Origin: Methylobacterium sp. SyP6R
GTDB lineage: Bacteria > Pseudomonadota > Alphaproteobacteria > Rhizobiales > Beijerinckiaceae
Direction: 5' to 3'
Assembly: GCF_019216885.1 (NCBI RefSeq)
Contig: NZ_JAAQRC020000001.1
Span: forward strand, 744,001 to 808,000
DNA: 64,000 bases
The position numbers and the translations under genes were made by a program. This document shows positions 16,071 through 26,316 of this stretch, one piece after another; within the stretch, counting starts at the first letter, position 1, and each line of letters opens with the position of its first letter. The notes beneath the pieces were generated by a model that did no database searches, had not been told where the DNA came from, and was given only the letters and a program-made list of their open reading frames with translations.

Positions 16071-17261
16071 TCACCGAAACGTCTTCCTCGGGTCGAACGC
16101 ATCCCGCACCGCCTCGCCTGCGAAGATCAGCAGGCTCAACGTCACGGCGATCACCGCAAAGCCCGTCAGCCCGAGCCAGGGCGCCTGCAGGTTGGCCTTG
16201 CCCTGGGCCAGCATCTCGCCGAGCGAGGGCGAGCCCGGGGGGAGACCGAAGCCGAGGAAGTCGAGGGAGGTGAGCGTGGTGATCGAGCCGTTCAGCACGA
16301 AGGGCAGGAAGGTCAGCGTCGCCACCATGGCGTTGGGCAGGAGGTGGCGGAACATGATGCGGGCGTTGGAGAGCCCGAGCGCGCGGGCCGCCCGCACGTA
16401 TTCGAAGTTGCGCGCCCGCAGGAACTCCGCCCGCACCACCCCGACCAGCGACACCCACGAGAACAGCAGCAGGATTCCGAGCAGCACGAAGAAGCTCGGC
16501 GTGATGATCGACGAGATGATGATGAGCAGGTAGAGCGACGGGATCGCGGTCCAGATCTCGATCACCCGCTGGAACACCAGATCGACCCAGCCGCCGAAAT
16601 AGCCCTGCACCGCGCCGGCCAAGACCCCGATCACCGAGGAGACCAGCGCCAGGGTGAGCCCGAACAGCACCGAGAGGCGGAAGCCGTAGATCAGCCGGGC
16701 GACCACGTCGCGGCCCTGGTCGTCGGTGCCGAGCCAGTTCCACTCGATGTCGCGGCAGGTCGTGCCGCCGGTCTTCTCGGCCACCGCCTTGCACTGCGCG
16801 TCGGTGAGCATCCAGGTCGGCGGGGCCGGGGCCGGGACCGGCAGGTCGAGGTTGTGGGTGTCGTAGGAGAAGCGGATCGGCGGCCAGATCGCCCAGCCAT
16901 GTGCGGCGATCTCCTTGGCGTTCACCGGGTCGCGATAATCGGTGCGGGCGAGGAAGCCGCCGAACTTCTCCTCCGGGTAATCGACCACGATCGGAAAAAG
17001 AATCTCGCCCTTGTAGGAGGCGACGATCGGCCGGTCGTTGGCGATGAACTCGGCAAAGAGGCTGGTGACGAACATCAGGCAGAACAGCACGAACGACCAG
17101 GTGCCGCGCCGGTTCGCCTTGAAGTTCGCGAGCCGCCGCCGGTTGAGCGGCGACAGACGTCCGGTGCCGGTGGGTCCCGGCAGCGGCAGGCTGACCGGGC
17201 CCGCCGCCGGGGAGGTGACGGGGATCGCGTCGAGTTCGGGCACGGGAGGACGCTGGTTCAT
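16071..17261 (-). CDS. yejE: ABC transporter permease, YejE-like
   Basis: This 396-residue permease of the oligopeptide/microcin C importer type has a cytoplasmic N-terminus (LSPLNRRRLANFKANRRGTWSF), a first transmembrane helix, and a long periplasmic loop containing FPIVVDYPEEKFGGF and CRDIEWNWLGTDDQGRDVVARLIYGFR, hallmarks of YejE. The EAA loop is EYVRAARALGLSNARIMFRHLLPN, and the protein ends EAVRDAFDPRKTFR. In most genomes yejA-yejB-yejE-yejF are contiguous. Here no partner gene is adjacent: DUF4112 lies upstream and a repeat downstream. It may depend on components encoded elsewhere. Confidence 0.85.
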   Translation of the reverse strand: MNQRPPVPELDAIPVTSPAAGPVSLPLPGPTGTGRLSPLNRRRLANFKANRRGTWSFVLFCLMFVTSLFAEFIANDRPIVASYKGEILFPIVVDYPEEKFGGFLARTDYRDPVNAKEIAAHGWAIWPPIRFSYDTHNLDLPVPAPAPPTWMLTDAQCKAVAEKTGGTTCRDIEWNWLGTDDQGRDVVARLIYGFRLSVLFGLTLALVSSVIGVLAGAVQGYFGGWVDLVFQRVIEIWTAIPSLYLLIIISSIITPSFFVLLGILLLFSWVSLVGVVRAEFLRARNFEYVRAARALGLSNARIMFRHLLPNAMVATLTFLPFVLNGSITTLTSLDFLGFGLPPGSPSLGEMLAQGKANLQAPWLGLTGFAVIAVTLSLLIFAGEAVRDAFDPRKTFR

Positions 17262-17289
17262 GCGGCGTCCCCCGGCCGGGCGGTCACGG

Positions 17290-17844
17290 TCAGTCGAGGC
17301 GCGTGGCCGTCACGTCGATCACGCTGGGCTTCAGCCCGCCGCTGCGCTCCAGATGCCGGCGCAGCAACTGCACGTTGCGGCGGTTGGCCTTGAAGGCGGC
17401 GTCGAACAGGTCGCCGATCAGCGGCACCGCCCCGACCACGCCGTCGATCGCCACGTTCGCCGCCATGCGGGCGATCAGCCAGCGCGGCGCGCCGAGGCGA
17501 CGCGCCTCCCAGACGATGTAGGACGAGATCATCGTGGTGATCGCGTCGCCGATCACCGGGATCAGGCCGACGATCGCGTCGAGGCCGATGCGCCGGTTGC
17601 CCGGCAGCAGGATCGCCGTGTCGAGGATGTGGGCCAGCAGCTCCAGCCGCGCCATGACCTGCTCGGGCGTCGAGCCTTCCAGGGCCTTGCCGGCCTTGGC
17701 CCGCAGGCCGAACGGGTCGTCCTGCGGGAAGCGCCCGTTCGTGGGGCCGCCCGACTGGAACTCGGCTCCGGTGCCGAAGGAACCTGTGCCGAAGGAGCCC
17801 GCCCCGAAGGGCGGAACGCGGCCGGCCGTCTGCGAAGAGGTCAT
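17290..17844 (-). CDS. DUF4112 protein
   Basis: This protein of about 184 residues has a disordered Gly/Ser/Phe-rich N-terminus with a short repeat (GAGSFGTGSFGTGAEF). A DUF4112 domain follows from about residue 60: LAHILDTAILLPGNRRIGLDAIVGLIPVIGDAITTMISSYIVWEA, then AIDGVVGAVPLIGDLFDAAFKANRRN. The repeated PxIGD motif inside hydrophobic segments is diagnostic, and the protein is probably membrane-associated. The ATG at 17844 is preferred because GGAG sits at the right distance; upstream ATGs at 17877 and 17913 lack a good ribosome site. Function unknown. Confidence 0.78.
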   Translation of the reverse strand: MTSSQTAGRVPPFGAGSFGTGSFGTGAEFQSGGPTNGRFPQDDPFGLRAKAGKALEGSTPEQVMARLELLAHILDTAILLPGNRRIGLDAIVGLIPVIGDAITTMISSYIVWEARRLGAPRWLIARMAANVAIDGVVGAVPLIGDLFDAAFKANRRNVQLLRRHLERSGGLKPSVIDVTATRLD

Positions 17845-17925
17845 CCCGGGGCTCCGGAGCGGGTGCGTGGTGCTCATGAGCCGGGATGTGGCCCCGGCGC
17901 CCCCGTTCAACAAGGAGGCCCCGCA

Positions 17926-19083
17926 TCAGGCCGCGCGTCCCGGTGCGAGGCCGCGCAGGCGCTCCAACGCGCGGTCGAGGGTGTCGTCGTGCTTGGCGAA
18001 GCAGAACCGCACGATGGTGCGCACCGGCCGGTGGGCGTAGAAGGCGCTGACGGGGATCGCCGCGACGCCGTGTCGCCGCACCAGCCGCTCGCAGAAGGCG
18101 ACGTCGTCGCTCTCCCCCAAGGGAGCGATGTCGAGGTTGAGGAAGTAGGTGCCGGCGGACGGCAGCACGCTGAAGCCGAGATCCGTCAGGCCGCCGGCGA
18201 ACCGGTCCCGGGCCCGGGCGAAGTCCGCGCGCATGCCCTCGAAATAGGCGTCGTCCTTGGAAAGCCCGTAGGCCACCGCCGCCTGGAGATTCGGCGGCGT
18301 GGTGAAGGTGAGGAACTGGTGCGCCTTGGCGAGCCCCCGCATCAGCCCGGGCGCGGCCATCACGAAGCCGACCTTCCAGCCGGTCAGCGAAAAGATCTTG
18401 CCCGCCGAGCCGATCTTCACCGTGCGCTCGCGCATGCCCGGAAACGCCATCAGCGGTCGATGGCGCCGCCCGTCGAACACCACGTGCTCCCAGACCTCGT
18501 CGCAGAGGGCGATCGTGTCGTGGCGCTGGCAGAAGCCGGCAAGCAATTCCAGGTCCTCGTCCGGAAAGACCGTGGCCGCGGGGTTGAGCGGGTTGTTGAG
18601 GAGCACGACCTTGGTGCGCGGCGAGAAGGCGGCCGCCAGCGCCTCTTCGGTCAGCCGGAAATGCGGCGGCGTCAGGGTGACGAAGCGCGGCACGCCGCCG
18701 GCCCGGCGCACCAGCGGCAGGTAGGCGTCGTACATCGGCTCGAACAGCACCACCTCGTCGCCGGGCTCGATCAAGGCCATCAGGGCGCCGGCCAGGGCCT
18801 CGGTGGCGCCGGAGGTCACCATCACCTCGGTGTCGGGATCGAGGTCGAGCCCCTGCCAGCGGGCATAGTGCTGGGCGATCCCCCGGCGCAGCTCGAGCAG
18901 CCCCATCATCGGCGGGTACTGGTTCCAGCCCTCCACCACCGCCTCGGCGGCCTTGGCGCGCACATCCGCCGGGCCCGGATCGTCCGGAAACCCCTGGCCG
19001 AGATTCACGGCGCCGGTCTCGCGGGCGAGCGCCGACATCACCTCGAACACGGTGGTCGGCAGGTCGGCGAAGATGGGATTCAT
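17926..19083 (-). CDS. PLP-dependent class I/II aminotransferase
   Basis: This 385-residue fold-type I aminotransferase has the motifs NLGQGFPDDPGP near the N-terminus, TSGATEALAGALMAL (cofactor phosphate region), LLNNPLNPAATVF, CDEVWEHVVFDG (Asp for the pyridine nitrogen) and the PLP lysine in GSAGKIFSLTGWKVGF. The late Arg in VRFCFAKHDDTL should bind the substrate carboxylate. The pattern resembles methionine/kynurenine aminotransferases (YbdL/KAT II-like) that use 2-oxo acids. The gene stands alone. Exact amino donor unknown. Confidence 0.87.
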   Translation of the reverse strand: MNPIFADLPTTVFEVMSALARETGAVNLGQGFPDDPGPADVRAKAAEAVVEGWNQYPPMMGLLELRRGIAQHYARWQGLDLDPDTEVMVTSGATEALAGALMALIEPGDEVVLFEPMYDAYLPLVRRAGGVPRFVTLTPPHFRLTEEALAAAFSPRTKVVLLNNPLNPAATVFPDEDLELLAGFCQRHDTIALCDEVWEHVVFDGRRHRPLMAFPGMRERTVKIGSAGKIFSLTGWKVGFVMAAPGLMRGLAKAHQFLTFTTPPNLQAAVAYGLSKDDAYFEGMRADFARARDRFAGGLTDLGFSVLPSAGTYFLNLDIAPLGESDDVAFCERLVRRHGVAAIPVSAFYAHRPVRTIVRFCFAKHDDTLDRALERLRGLAPGRAA

Positions 19084-19310
19084 GCAGGGACGGGCTTGCG
19101 TTCGAGGATGGACATGGCCTCGCTACCATGCCGGGGGGCCGGACGGAACCGAGCCGGCCGGGCGGCCGCGTCGCGGTCCGACGCATGCCGGCCGGTTGGT
19201 CTGCCCGGGCCGGCGGACGATCCGGATCGCATCGCGCACGGAGGACGTCGGTCGCACTTGCCCGAGATGGCGGCGAGAGGGTAGGGCAGTCCGGAACAGA
19301 CGAGCCGACC

Positions 19311-19916
19311 ATGGACGATCGCATCGACATCGACTTGTCGGCGGCGCAGGCGCTTGCCGAAAACCTCAGAAACACGCTCGTGGCGCTGCGCGGGCGCTAC
19401 GACCTCGAACGCTACGAATATACCAGGACGATCAGGATCGTTCCGACCGGGCAGGCCTACAGCCATCCGGTCCTGACGCTGAACACGAGCGTCCGCGGCG
19501 AGAACCCGATCCTCTGCACCTATCTGCACGAGCAGATGCACTGGTACCTGACATGGTACTCGCACGCGAACACGCCCGGTTGGCAGGAGATCTGGCGTGG
19601 CCTCCGGCAGACCTACCCATCGATGCCGGTCGGATTCCCGCAAGGAGCGCAGGACGAGCACTCCTCCTATCTCCACCTCATCGTGAACTACCTGGAGATC
19701 GCGGCGGCCGGCGACCTGCTCGGCCCGGACGTCGCCCGCGACATTGCCGCCAAGACCTTCTTCTATCGCGGCATCTACGAGGCCGTGCTCCGCGATTGGG
19801 ACGCGCTGACGGTCCTGTATCGGAGCCACGGCCTGATTCCGATCCGCTCGGCGGGCGGGATGTCGGAACGGGACCTGCAACTGGCGGCCCTCATGGACGA
19901 GGCGCCCGTCGGTTGA
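19311..19916 (+). CDS. Small HExxH metallopeptidase-like protein
   Basis: This protein of about 201 residues has no family name I recognise. It contains a perfect zinc-peptidase motif, HEQMHWYL, near residue 75, preceded by TLNTSVRGENPILCTYL. Downstream there is an EHSSYLHLIVNYLEIAAA helix whose Glu and His residues could supply the third zinc ligand. Aromatic patches (YRGIYEAVLRDWDALTVLY) follow. It lacks a signal peptide. The ATG at 19311 is used because sequence upstream to 19128 is Arg-rich and overlaps the aminotransferase promoter region. A minimal gluzincin-like fold is a reasonable guess. Activity is inference. Confidence 0.6.
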   Translation: MDDRIDIDLSAAQALAENLRNTLVALRGRYDLERYEYTRTIRIVPTGQAYSHPVLTLNTSVRGENPILCTYLHEQMHWYLTWYSHANTPGWQEIWRGLRQTYPSMPVGFPQGAQDEHSSYLHLIVNYLEIAAAGDLLGPDVARDIAAKTFFYRGIYEAVLRDWDALTVLYRSHGLIPIRSAGGMSERDLQLAALMDEAPVG

Positions 19917-20019
19917 CGCCGGCCCGGCCCGGCCTCGCTCGCCCCGGGAGCATGGACGCCGCCCCCGCCGCGCCGTACTCCCGTCCTGCGGGCCGCACTG
20001 ACGACCTGCGACCGCCTGG

Positions 20020-20943
20020 ATGGTGCGAGACGTGCAGCTGCGGGCCCTGATCTACTTCAACGAACTCGCCCGGCACGGGTCGATGCGGCGGGCGGCGGAA
20101 AAGCTCGGCATCGCGCCCACCGCGATCAGCCGGCAGATCGAGAATCTCGAATACCATTTCGGCGCGCCGCTGGTGGAGCGCGACCCGACCGGGATCCGGC
20201 TCACCGCCGCCGGCGAGCTGCTCGCCGCCCGCTCGGCCCGCTCCTTGCGCGAGCTCGACCACGTCCGCACCCTGATCGACGACCTCAAGGGTCTGCGGGC
20301 CGGGCGGGTGACGGTCTATGCCAGCGGGGCGGCGGCCTCGGGCCTGCTGGTGCCGGCGCTGGCGGAGTTCTCCGCGACCTACCCGGACGTGCGCTTCGAG
20401 GTCGTGGTCGCGAGCGTCGGGCGCAGCATGCAGGCCCTCGCCGACGGGGAGGCGGATCTTGCCGTCACCCTGTTCACGCCGCCGCAGACCGAGACCTTCG
20501 TGCGCTTCCGCGTGCCGGTCGACCATGCCGCCGTGATGGCGCCCGACCATCCGCTGGCCGACCGCCTGCAGGTCGGCCCGCGCGACCTCCTGGCCCATCC
20601 GGTGGCGGTGCCGGACGCCGCCTTCGGGGTGCGCCAGGCGCTCGACGCGCAGATGCGCGAGGCGGGCCTGCCCGCCCTCGATCCGGTCTTCACCACCAGC
20701 GCCCTCGAGGTGCAGCTGGAACTGGCCCGACGCGGCCGGGCCGTGCTGGTCCTGCCGCCCTTCAGCGTGCGGCGCGACGCGGCGGCCGGGACATTGGTGG
20801 CGCGGCCGTTCCGGGAGCTGCGCATCCGCACCCATCTCGACCTGTCGCACCTGCGCGACCGGCCGCTCTCCTTCGCCGCCGCCAAGCTGGTGGGGGTTCT
20901 GGAGCATCACATGCCGGATTTCTGTGCAGGGGCCGAGGTGTAG
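20020..20943 (+). CDS. LysR-family transcriptional regulator
   Basis: This 307-residue LysR regulator has an N-terminal winged helix (residues 5-65: LRALIYFNELARHGSMRRAAEKLGIAPTAISRQIENLE), then a linker helix and a periplasmic-binding-like effector domain beginning VTVYASGAAASGLLVPALAEF. It is co-oriented with and 125 bases upstream of the peptide-type ABC importer operon, which makes that operon its likely target; the effector may be the imported compound. A start at 20020 gives the standard distance to the helix-turn-helix. Confidence 0.88.
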   Translation: MVRDVQLRALIYFNELARHGSMRRAAEKLGIAPTAISRQIENLEYHFGAPLVERDPTGIRLTAAGELLAARSARSLRELDHVRTLIDDLKGLRAGRVTVYASGAAASGLLVPALAEFSATYPDVRFEVVVASVGRSMQALADGEADLAVTLFTPPQTETFVRFRVPVDHAAVMAPDHPLADRLQVGPRDLLAHPVAVPDAAFGVRQALDAQMREAGLPALDPVFTTSALEVQLELARRGRAVLVLPPFSVRRDAAAGTLVARPFRELRIRTHLDLSHLRDRPLSFAAAKLVGVLEHHMPDFCAGAEV

Positions 20944-21068
20944 CGGTTTCGGCTACGGGGTGCGCACCAGATCGCTGTTGCGGCCACACCAAAAATCCTG
21001 ATCTCCTAGCGGCAGCATCGAGCCGCACGACATAAGACGGCCGGGTCAACGCCAAACCGAGGGGTTCC

Positions 21069-22595
21069 ATGGTCCTGTTCACGCGCTCCTCAGTCTCCCG
21101 TCGGTTGGCCGGCAGCCTCGTGGCAGGCGCCTTCCTGGCGGCCCTCGCCCTGCCGGGCTTCGCCCAGGCCGCGCCGCGCACCGACCTCGTGCTCGGCATG
21201 CCGGTGGAGCCCCCGGGCCTCGACCCGACCAGCGCCGCCCCGACGGTGATCGGCCAGGTCGTGTGGCAGAACGTGTTCCAGGGCCTGACCCGGATCGACC
21301 GCGACGGCAAGGTGCAGCCGCAGCTCGCCAAGAGCTGGACGATCTCGCCCGACGGCCTGACCTACACCTTCGCCCTCCAGCAAGGCGTCAAGTTCCACAA
21401 CGGCGAGGCGTTCGACGCCAACACGGCGAAATTCGCCCTCGACGCGATCCGGGCGCCGGGCTCGGTCAACCCGCAGAAGGCGCTCTACGCGGTCATCGCC
21501 GAGGTGACGGCGCCCGATCCGCAGACCCTGGTCCTCACCCTGTCGAAATCCTCCGGCAACCTGCTGTTCTGGCTCGGCCAGCCGGCGGCGGTGATGGTGG
21601 AACCGAAATCGCGCGACGGGCTGAAGAGCAATCCGGTCGGCACCGGGCCGTTCCGCTTCGCCGCCTGGCGCAAGGGCGACCGGGTCGAGCTGACGCGCAG
21701 CCCCGATTATTGGGACAAGGCCCGCCCGGTCCATCTCGACAAGGTGACGTTCCGCTTCATCGGCGATCCCCAGGCCGCCGCGGCGGCGCTCCGGGCCGGC
21801 GACGTCGACGCCTATCCGCTGCTGCCGGCGCCGGAACTCTACGGGGCGTTCCAGAAGGACAAGGCCTTCACCGCCGAGCCGGGCCTGACCGAGATGAAGG
21901 TCGTGGCCGGCATGAACAACGCCGAGAAGCCCTTCAGCGACAAGCGCGTGCGCCAGGCGCTGATGATGGCGGTGGATCGCAAGCTCCTGATCGAGGGGGC
22001 CTATTCGGGTTACGGCGCTCCGATCGGCAGCCACTACACGCCCAACGACCCGGGCTACAGGGACCTGACGGGGGTCTACCCCTACGACCCCAAGAAGGCG
22101 AAGGCGCTGCTGGCCGAGGCCGGCTACGCCAAGGGCCTGACCTTCAGCTTCAAGTCGCCGCAGATGGCCTACGCCACCCGCACGGCGGAAATCCTCCAGG
22201 CGATGTTTGCCGAGGTCGGGGTCACGATGACCATCGTCCCGACCGAGTTTCCGGCGAAATGGGTGCAGGAGGTGATGCGCGACCGCAAGTTCGACATGAC
22301 GGTCATCGCGCATGCCGAGCCGATGGACATCGCGATCTACGCCAACGACCCCTATTACTTCGGCTACAAGAACCCGGCCTTCAACGACGTGGTGGCGAAG
22401 GCCGCCGCCTCCACCGACGAGGCGACCCGGCTGAAGCTGTACGGCGAGGCACAAGAGATCCTCGCCGAGGACGTGCCGGCCCTGTTCCTGTTCGTGCTGC
22501 CGAAGCTCAGCGTGTGGCGGGCCAAGCTCACGGGCTTCTGGAAGAACGAGCCGGTTCCGTCGAACGACCTGACCGAGGTGCGCTGGACGGAGTAG
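21069..22595 (+). CDS. ABC transporter substrate-binding protein, Dpp/Opp type
   Basis: This 508-residue periplasmic solute-binding protein (SBP family 5) has a signal peptide (SVSRRLAGSLVAGAFLAALALPGFAQA). Family signatures include TDLVLGMPVEPPGLDPTSAA at the mature N-terminus, LAKSWTISPDGLTYTFALQQGVKFHNGEAFDA, and the C-terminal DVPALFLFVLPKLSVW. It delivers a peptide or peptide-like ligand to the permeases encoded downstream; the intervening gap of 281 bases contains a palindromic repeat. Substrate not deducible; a DadA-like oxidoreductase after the operon hints at D-amino-acid-containing ligands (inference). Confidence 0.9.
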   Translation: MVLFTRSSVSRRLAGSLVAGAFLAALALPGFAQAAPRTDLVLGMPVEPPGLDPTSAAPTVIGQVVWQNVFQGLTRIDRDGKVQPQLAKSWTISPDGLTYTFALQQGVKFHNGEAFDANTAKFALDAIRAPGSVNPQKALYAVIAEVTAPDPQTLVLTLSKSSGNLLFWLGQPAAVMVEPKSRDGLKSNPVGTGPFRFAAWRKGDRVELTRSPDYWDKARPVHLDKVTFRFIGDPQAAAAALRAGDVDAYPLLPAPELYGAFQKDKAFTAEPGLTEMKVVAGMNNAEKPFSDKRVRQALMMAVDRKLLIEGAYSGYGAPIGSHYTPNDPGYRDLTGVYPYDPKKAKALLAEAGYAKGLTFSFKSPQMAYATRTAEILQAMFAEVGVTMTIVPTEFPAKWVQEVMRDRKFDMTVIAHAEPMDIAIYANDPYYFGYKNPAFNDVVAKAAASTDEATRLKLYGEAQEILAEDVPALFLFVLPKLSVWRAKLTGFWKNEPVPSNDLTEVRWTE

Positions 22596-22674
22596 GGCGG
22601 GCCTCGCCTCTCCTGTGTAGGGGACGGGATTCTACCGTGACGTAAGAGTCTATTTCTCTTGCTTCACATGGTTC

Positions 22675-22819
22675 GTCCCACCCCCGACCTCATCCTGAGG
22701 TGCGAACGAAGTGAGCCTCGAAGGAGGGCTCCAGAACTCTCCGAGATATCTGGAGCCCTCCTTCGAGGTCAGCCGATCTACGATCGGCTAACACCTCAGG
22801 ATGAGGTCATGGGTGGGAT
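22675..22819. repeat. Palindromic repeat inside the ABC operon
   Basis: An inverted repeat of about 145 bases lies between the binding-protein and first permease genes. The outer arms share GACCTCATCCTGAGGTG (near 22686-22703) and its complement (near 22791-22808). Inner arms carry CGAAGGAGGGCTCCAGA (around 22719) and its complement around 22750. A further small palindrome is CCGATCTACGATCGG. Such elements can tune downstream expression by attenuating or processing the transcript, giving more binding protein than permease. This effect is inferred. Confidence 0.65.
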
Positions 22820-22876
22820 GACGCCGATACGGACGATGTATCCCTTGTTGATAGAGCCGGCTTCGAGACTCCCATC

Positions 22877-23821
22877 ATGCTGAGGTACCTTCTCCGCCGC
22901 GCCGCCGGCTTCGCCGCCACCTTCCTGCTGATCTCCATCCTGGTGTTCTGCATGATGGAGATCGTGCCGGGGGATCCGGCCTCGGCGATGCTCGGCACCT
23001 CGGCGACGCCCGAGACGCTGGCGGCCCTGCGTGCCCAGATGGGGCTCGATGCCCCGGCGGTCCTGCGCTACCTGCGCTGGCTCGGCGGGCTCGTCACCGG
23101 CGACATGGGGGTGTCCTACACCTACGGCGTGCCGGTGGGCGGGCTGATCCTTGAGCGGCTGGCGGTGACGCTGCCCCTCACCGGGCTCGCGGTGCTGCTC
23201 GCCGTCGGCATCGCCCTGCCGCTCGGGGTCACCGCGGCGGCCCGTCCCGGCGGCGTGGCGGATGGCGCCGCCACCCTCTATGCGCAGGCCGGCATCGCTG
23301 TGCCGAATTTCTGGATCGGGCTCCTGCTCATCATGGTGGTGGCGCTCGGCCTCGGCTGGCTGCCGGCCGGGGGTTTTCCGGGCTGGGGCGTGCCCGGCGC
23401 AGGCCTGCGCGCCCTGCTGCTGCCGGCGCTCGCCCTCGCCATCCCGCAATCGGCCGTGCTGACCCGGGTGACCCGGGCCTCCGTGGTCGAGGTGATGAAC
23501 GAGGATTTCGTCCGCACCGCCCGGGCCAAGGGCGCCTCGGTCTCCCGCGCCCTGTGGCGCCACGCGGTCCCGAACGCGCTGGTGCCGGTCATCACCATGC
23601 TGGGCCTTCAGATCTCGTTCCTGATCGGCGGCGCGGTGCTGGTCGAGAACGTGTTCACCCTGCCCGGCATGGGCCGGCTCGCCTGGCAGGCCATGGCGCA
23701 GCGCGACCTGATCGTGATCCAGAACGTCGTGATGGTCTTCGCCACCATCGTCATCGTGGTCAATCTCGGGGTCGACCTGCTCTACACGATCGTCGATCCC
23801 CGCCTGAGGAGGCGCGCATGA
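22877..23821 (+). CDS. ABC transporter permease, DppB type
   Basis: This 314-residue inner-membrane permease has an N-terminal LRYLLRRAAGFAATFLLISILVF helix and the typical DppB motif VPGDPASAMLG. It has about six transmembrane helices and the EAA-type cytoplasmic loop EVMNEDFVRTARAKGASVSRALWRHAVPNA. The C-terminus YTIVDPRLRRRA is typical. It overlaps the next permease gene by ATGA. It forms the transmembrane channel with the DppC-like partner. Confidence 0.9.
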   Translation: MLRYLLRRAAGFAATFLLISILVFCMMEIVPGDPASAMLGTSATPETLAALRAQMGLDAPAVLRYLRWLGGLVTGDMGVSYTYGVPVGGLILERLAVTLPLTGLAVLLAVGIALPLGVTAAARPGGVADGAATLYAQAGIAVPNFWIGLLLIMVVALGLGWLPAGGFPGWGVPGAGLRALLLPALALAIPQSAVLTRVTRASVVEVMNEDFVRTARAKGASVSRALWRHAVPNALVPVITMLGLQISFLIGGAVLVENVFTLPGMGRLAWQAMAQRDLIVIQNVVMVFATIVIVVNLGVDLLYTIVDPRLRRRA

Positions 23822-24666
23822 CGGCCCTGGCCGTGAGGCTCCGCCGCGGCTGGCGTCCCGGCAGCCGCGCACTCCTCGTCGGCGGCATCCTGACCGCCTG
23901 CCTCGTCGGGATCGCGATCCTGTCCCTGGTCTGGACCCCCGAGGACCCGGCCCGGATGCACATTCTCCGGAAGCTGAAAGGGCCCCTGGTCTCGGGGCTG
24001 CTCGGCACCGACCATCTCGGGCGCGATGTCGCCTCGATGCTGATGCGCGGCGCCTTCAACTCGCTCACCACCGCGTTTGCGGCGGTGGCGGTCGGGGCGG
24101 TACTCGGCACGCTGGCCGGGGTCGCGGCGGCGGCGAACCACACGCTCGACGCGGTCCTGATGCGGATCTGCGACGCGCTCTTCGCCCTGCCGCCGATCCT
24201 GTCGGCGATCATGCTCGGCGCGCTGCTCGGCCCCGGCGCGCTCACCGCCATCGTCGCCATCGGGGTGTTCATGATCCCGGTCTTCGCCCGGGTGACCCGC
24301 GGCGCGGCGATGCAGATCTGGGCGCGCGAGTACATCATGGCCGCCCGGATGGCCGGCAAGGGCACGGCGCGGATCACCCTCGAGCACGTCCTGCCGAACA
24401 TCTCGGCCCAGGTCATCGTCCAGGTCACGATCCAGCTCGCCATGGCGATCCTGACCGAGGCGGGCCTGAGCTTCCTCGGGCTCGGCCTGCCGCCGCCGGC
24501 CCCGACCTGGGGGCGGATGCTGGCCGAGTCGCAGACCTACCTGCTCCAGGCGCCGCATCTCGCGCTCGCCCCCGGCCTCGCCATCGCGGCAGCCGTGCTC
24601 GGCCTCAACCTCCTGGGCGACGGGCTCGCCGCCCGCCTCGATCCGCGCCGCCGGCAAGCCTCCTGA
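23818..24666 (+). CDS. ABC transporter permease, DppC type
   Basis: This permease of about 282 residues starts at an ATG overlapping the DppB stop (ATGA). The LLGTDHLGRDVASMLMRGAF motif near residue 61 and the EAA loop EYIMAARMAGKGTARITLEHVLPN define the DppC/OppC class. The C-terminal GLNLLGDGLAARLDPRRRQ is also typical. It pairs with the DppB-like permease and the two ATPases that follow. An upstream in-frame extension to 23554 lies within dppB and is not used. Confidence 0.9.
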   Translation: MTALAVRLRRGWRPGSRALLVGGILTACLVGIAILSLVWTPEDPARMHILRKLKGPLVSGLLGTDHLGRDVASMLMRGAFNSLTTAFAAVAVGAVLGTLAGVAAAANHTLDAVLMRICDALFALPPILSAIMLGALLGPGALTAIVAIGVFMIPVFARVTRGAAMQIWAREYIMAARMAGKGTARITLEHVLPNISAQVIVQVTIQLAMAILTEAGLSFLGLGLPPPAPTWGRMLAESQTYLLQAPHLALAPGLAIAAAVLGLNLLGDGLAARLDPRRRQAS

Positions 24667-24679
24667 TGCAAGTCTCCTG

Positions 24680-25500
24680 ATGCTCGCGATCCGCAACCTC
24701 TCCATCGCCTTTCCGGGTCGTGACGGCCCGGTCCGGGTCGTCGACGACGTCTCGGTCGCGGTCGCCCGCGGCGAAAGCCTCGGCATCGTCGGCGAATCGG
24801 GCTCCGGCAAGTCGATGCTGTCGCTCGCCACCATCGGGCTCCTGCCGAAGAGCGCCCGCACCTCCGGCGAGATCCTGCTCGATGGCAAGAACATTCTCGC
24901 CATGGGTGAGAAGGACCTGTGCTCCCTGCGCGGACGGCGCATCGGCATGATCTTCCAGGAGCCGATGACGGCGCTCAACCCCGCCATGACGGCGGGCCAG
25001 CAGATCGCCGAAGGTATCCGCCTGCACCGCGGCACCGGCCGCACCGAGGCACGGGCCGAGTCCTTACGCCTCCTCGACCGGGTGCGGATCCCCGATCCCG
25101 CGCGTCGTATCGACAGCTACCCGCACGAGATGTCCGGTGGCCAGCGCCAGCGCGTCGGCATCGCGATCGCCCTAGCGTTGAAGCCCGATCTCCTGATCGC
25201 CGACGAGCCGACCACGGCGCTGGACGTGACGGTGCAGAAGGAGATCCTGGACATCCTCGACGAGCTGGTGGCCGATCTCGGCCTGTCCCTGATCCTGATC
25301 AGCCACGACCTCGGGGTGATCGCCCGCAGCACCGACCGGACCCTCGTGATGTGCCGCGGCCGCGCGGTGGAGGAGGGGCCGACCGAGGCTGTCCTGCGCC
25401 ACCCGAGCGCGCAGTACACGAGCGACCTGATCGCGGCCCTGCCGCGCCGGGCCCGGGCGGGGCTCGCCGAGGAATCCCCGCTCGCCGCGGGAGGCGCCCG

Positions 25501-25504
<4 letters not shown>
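24680..25504 (+). CDS. ABC transporter ATP-binding protein, DppD type
   Basis: This 274-residue nucleotide-binding subunit has Walker A GESGSGKSML, a Q-loop in IGMIFQEPMTALNPAMT, the signature MSGGQRQRVGIAIAL, Walker B LLIADEPTTALD and the H-loop ILISHDLGVI. The protein is shorter than typical DppD (about 330 residues), lacking most of the C-terminal oligopeptide/Fe-S region. The start at 24680 follows a CTCCTG spacer 13 bases after dppC. It hydrolyses ATP to drive import. Confidence 0.9.
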
Positions 25505-26316
<812 letters not shown>

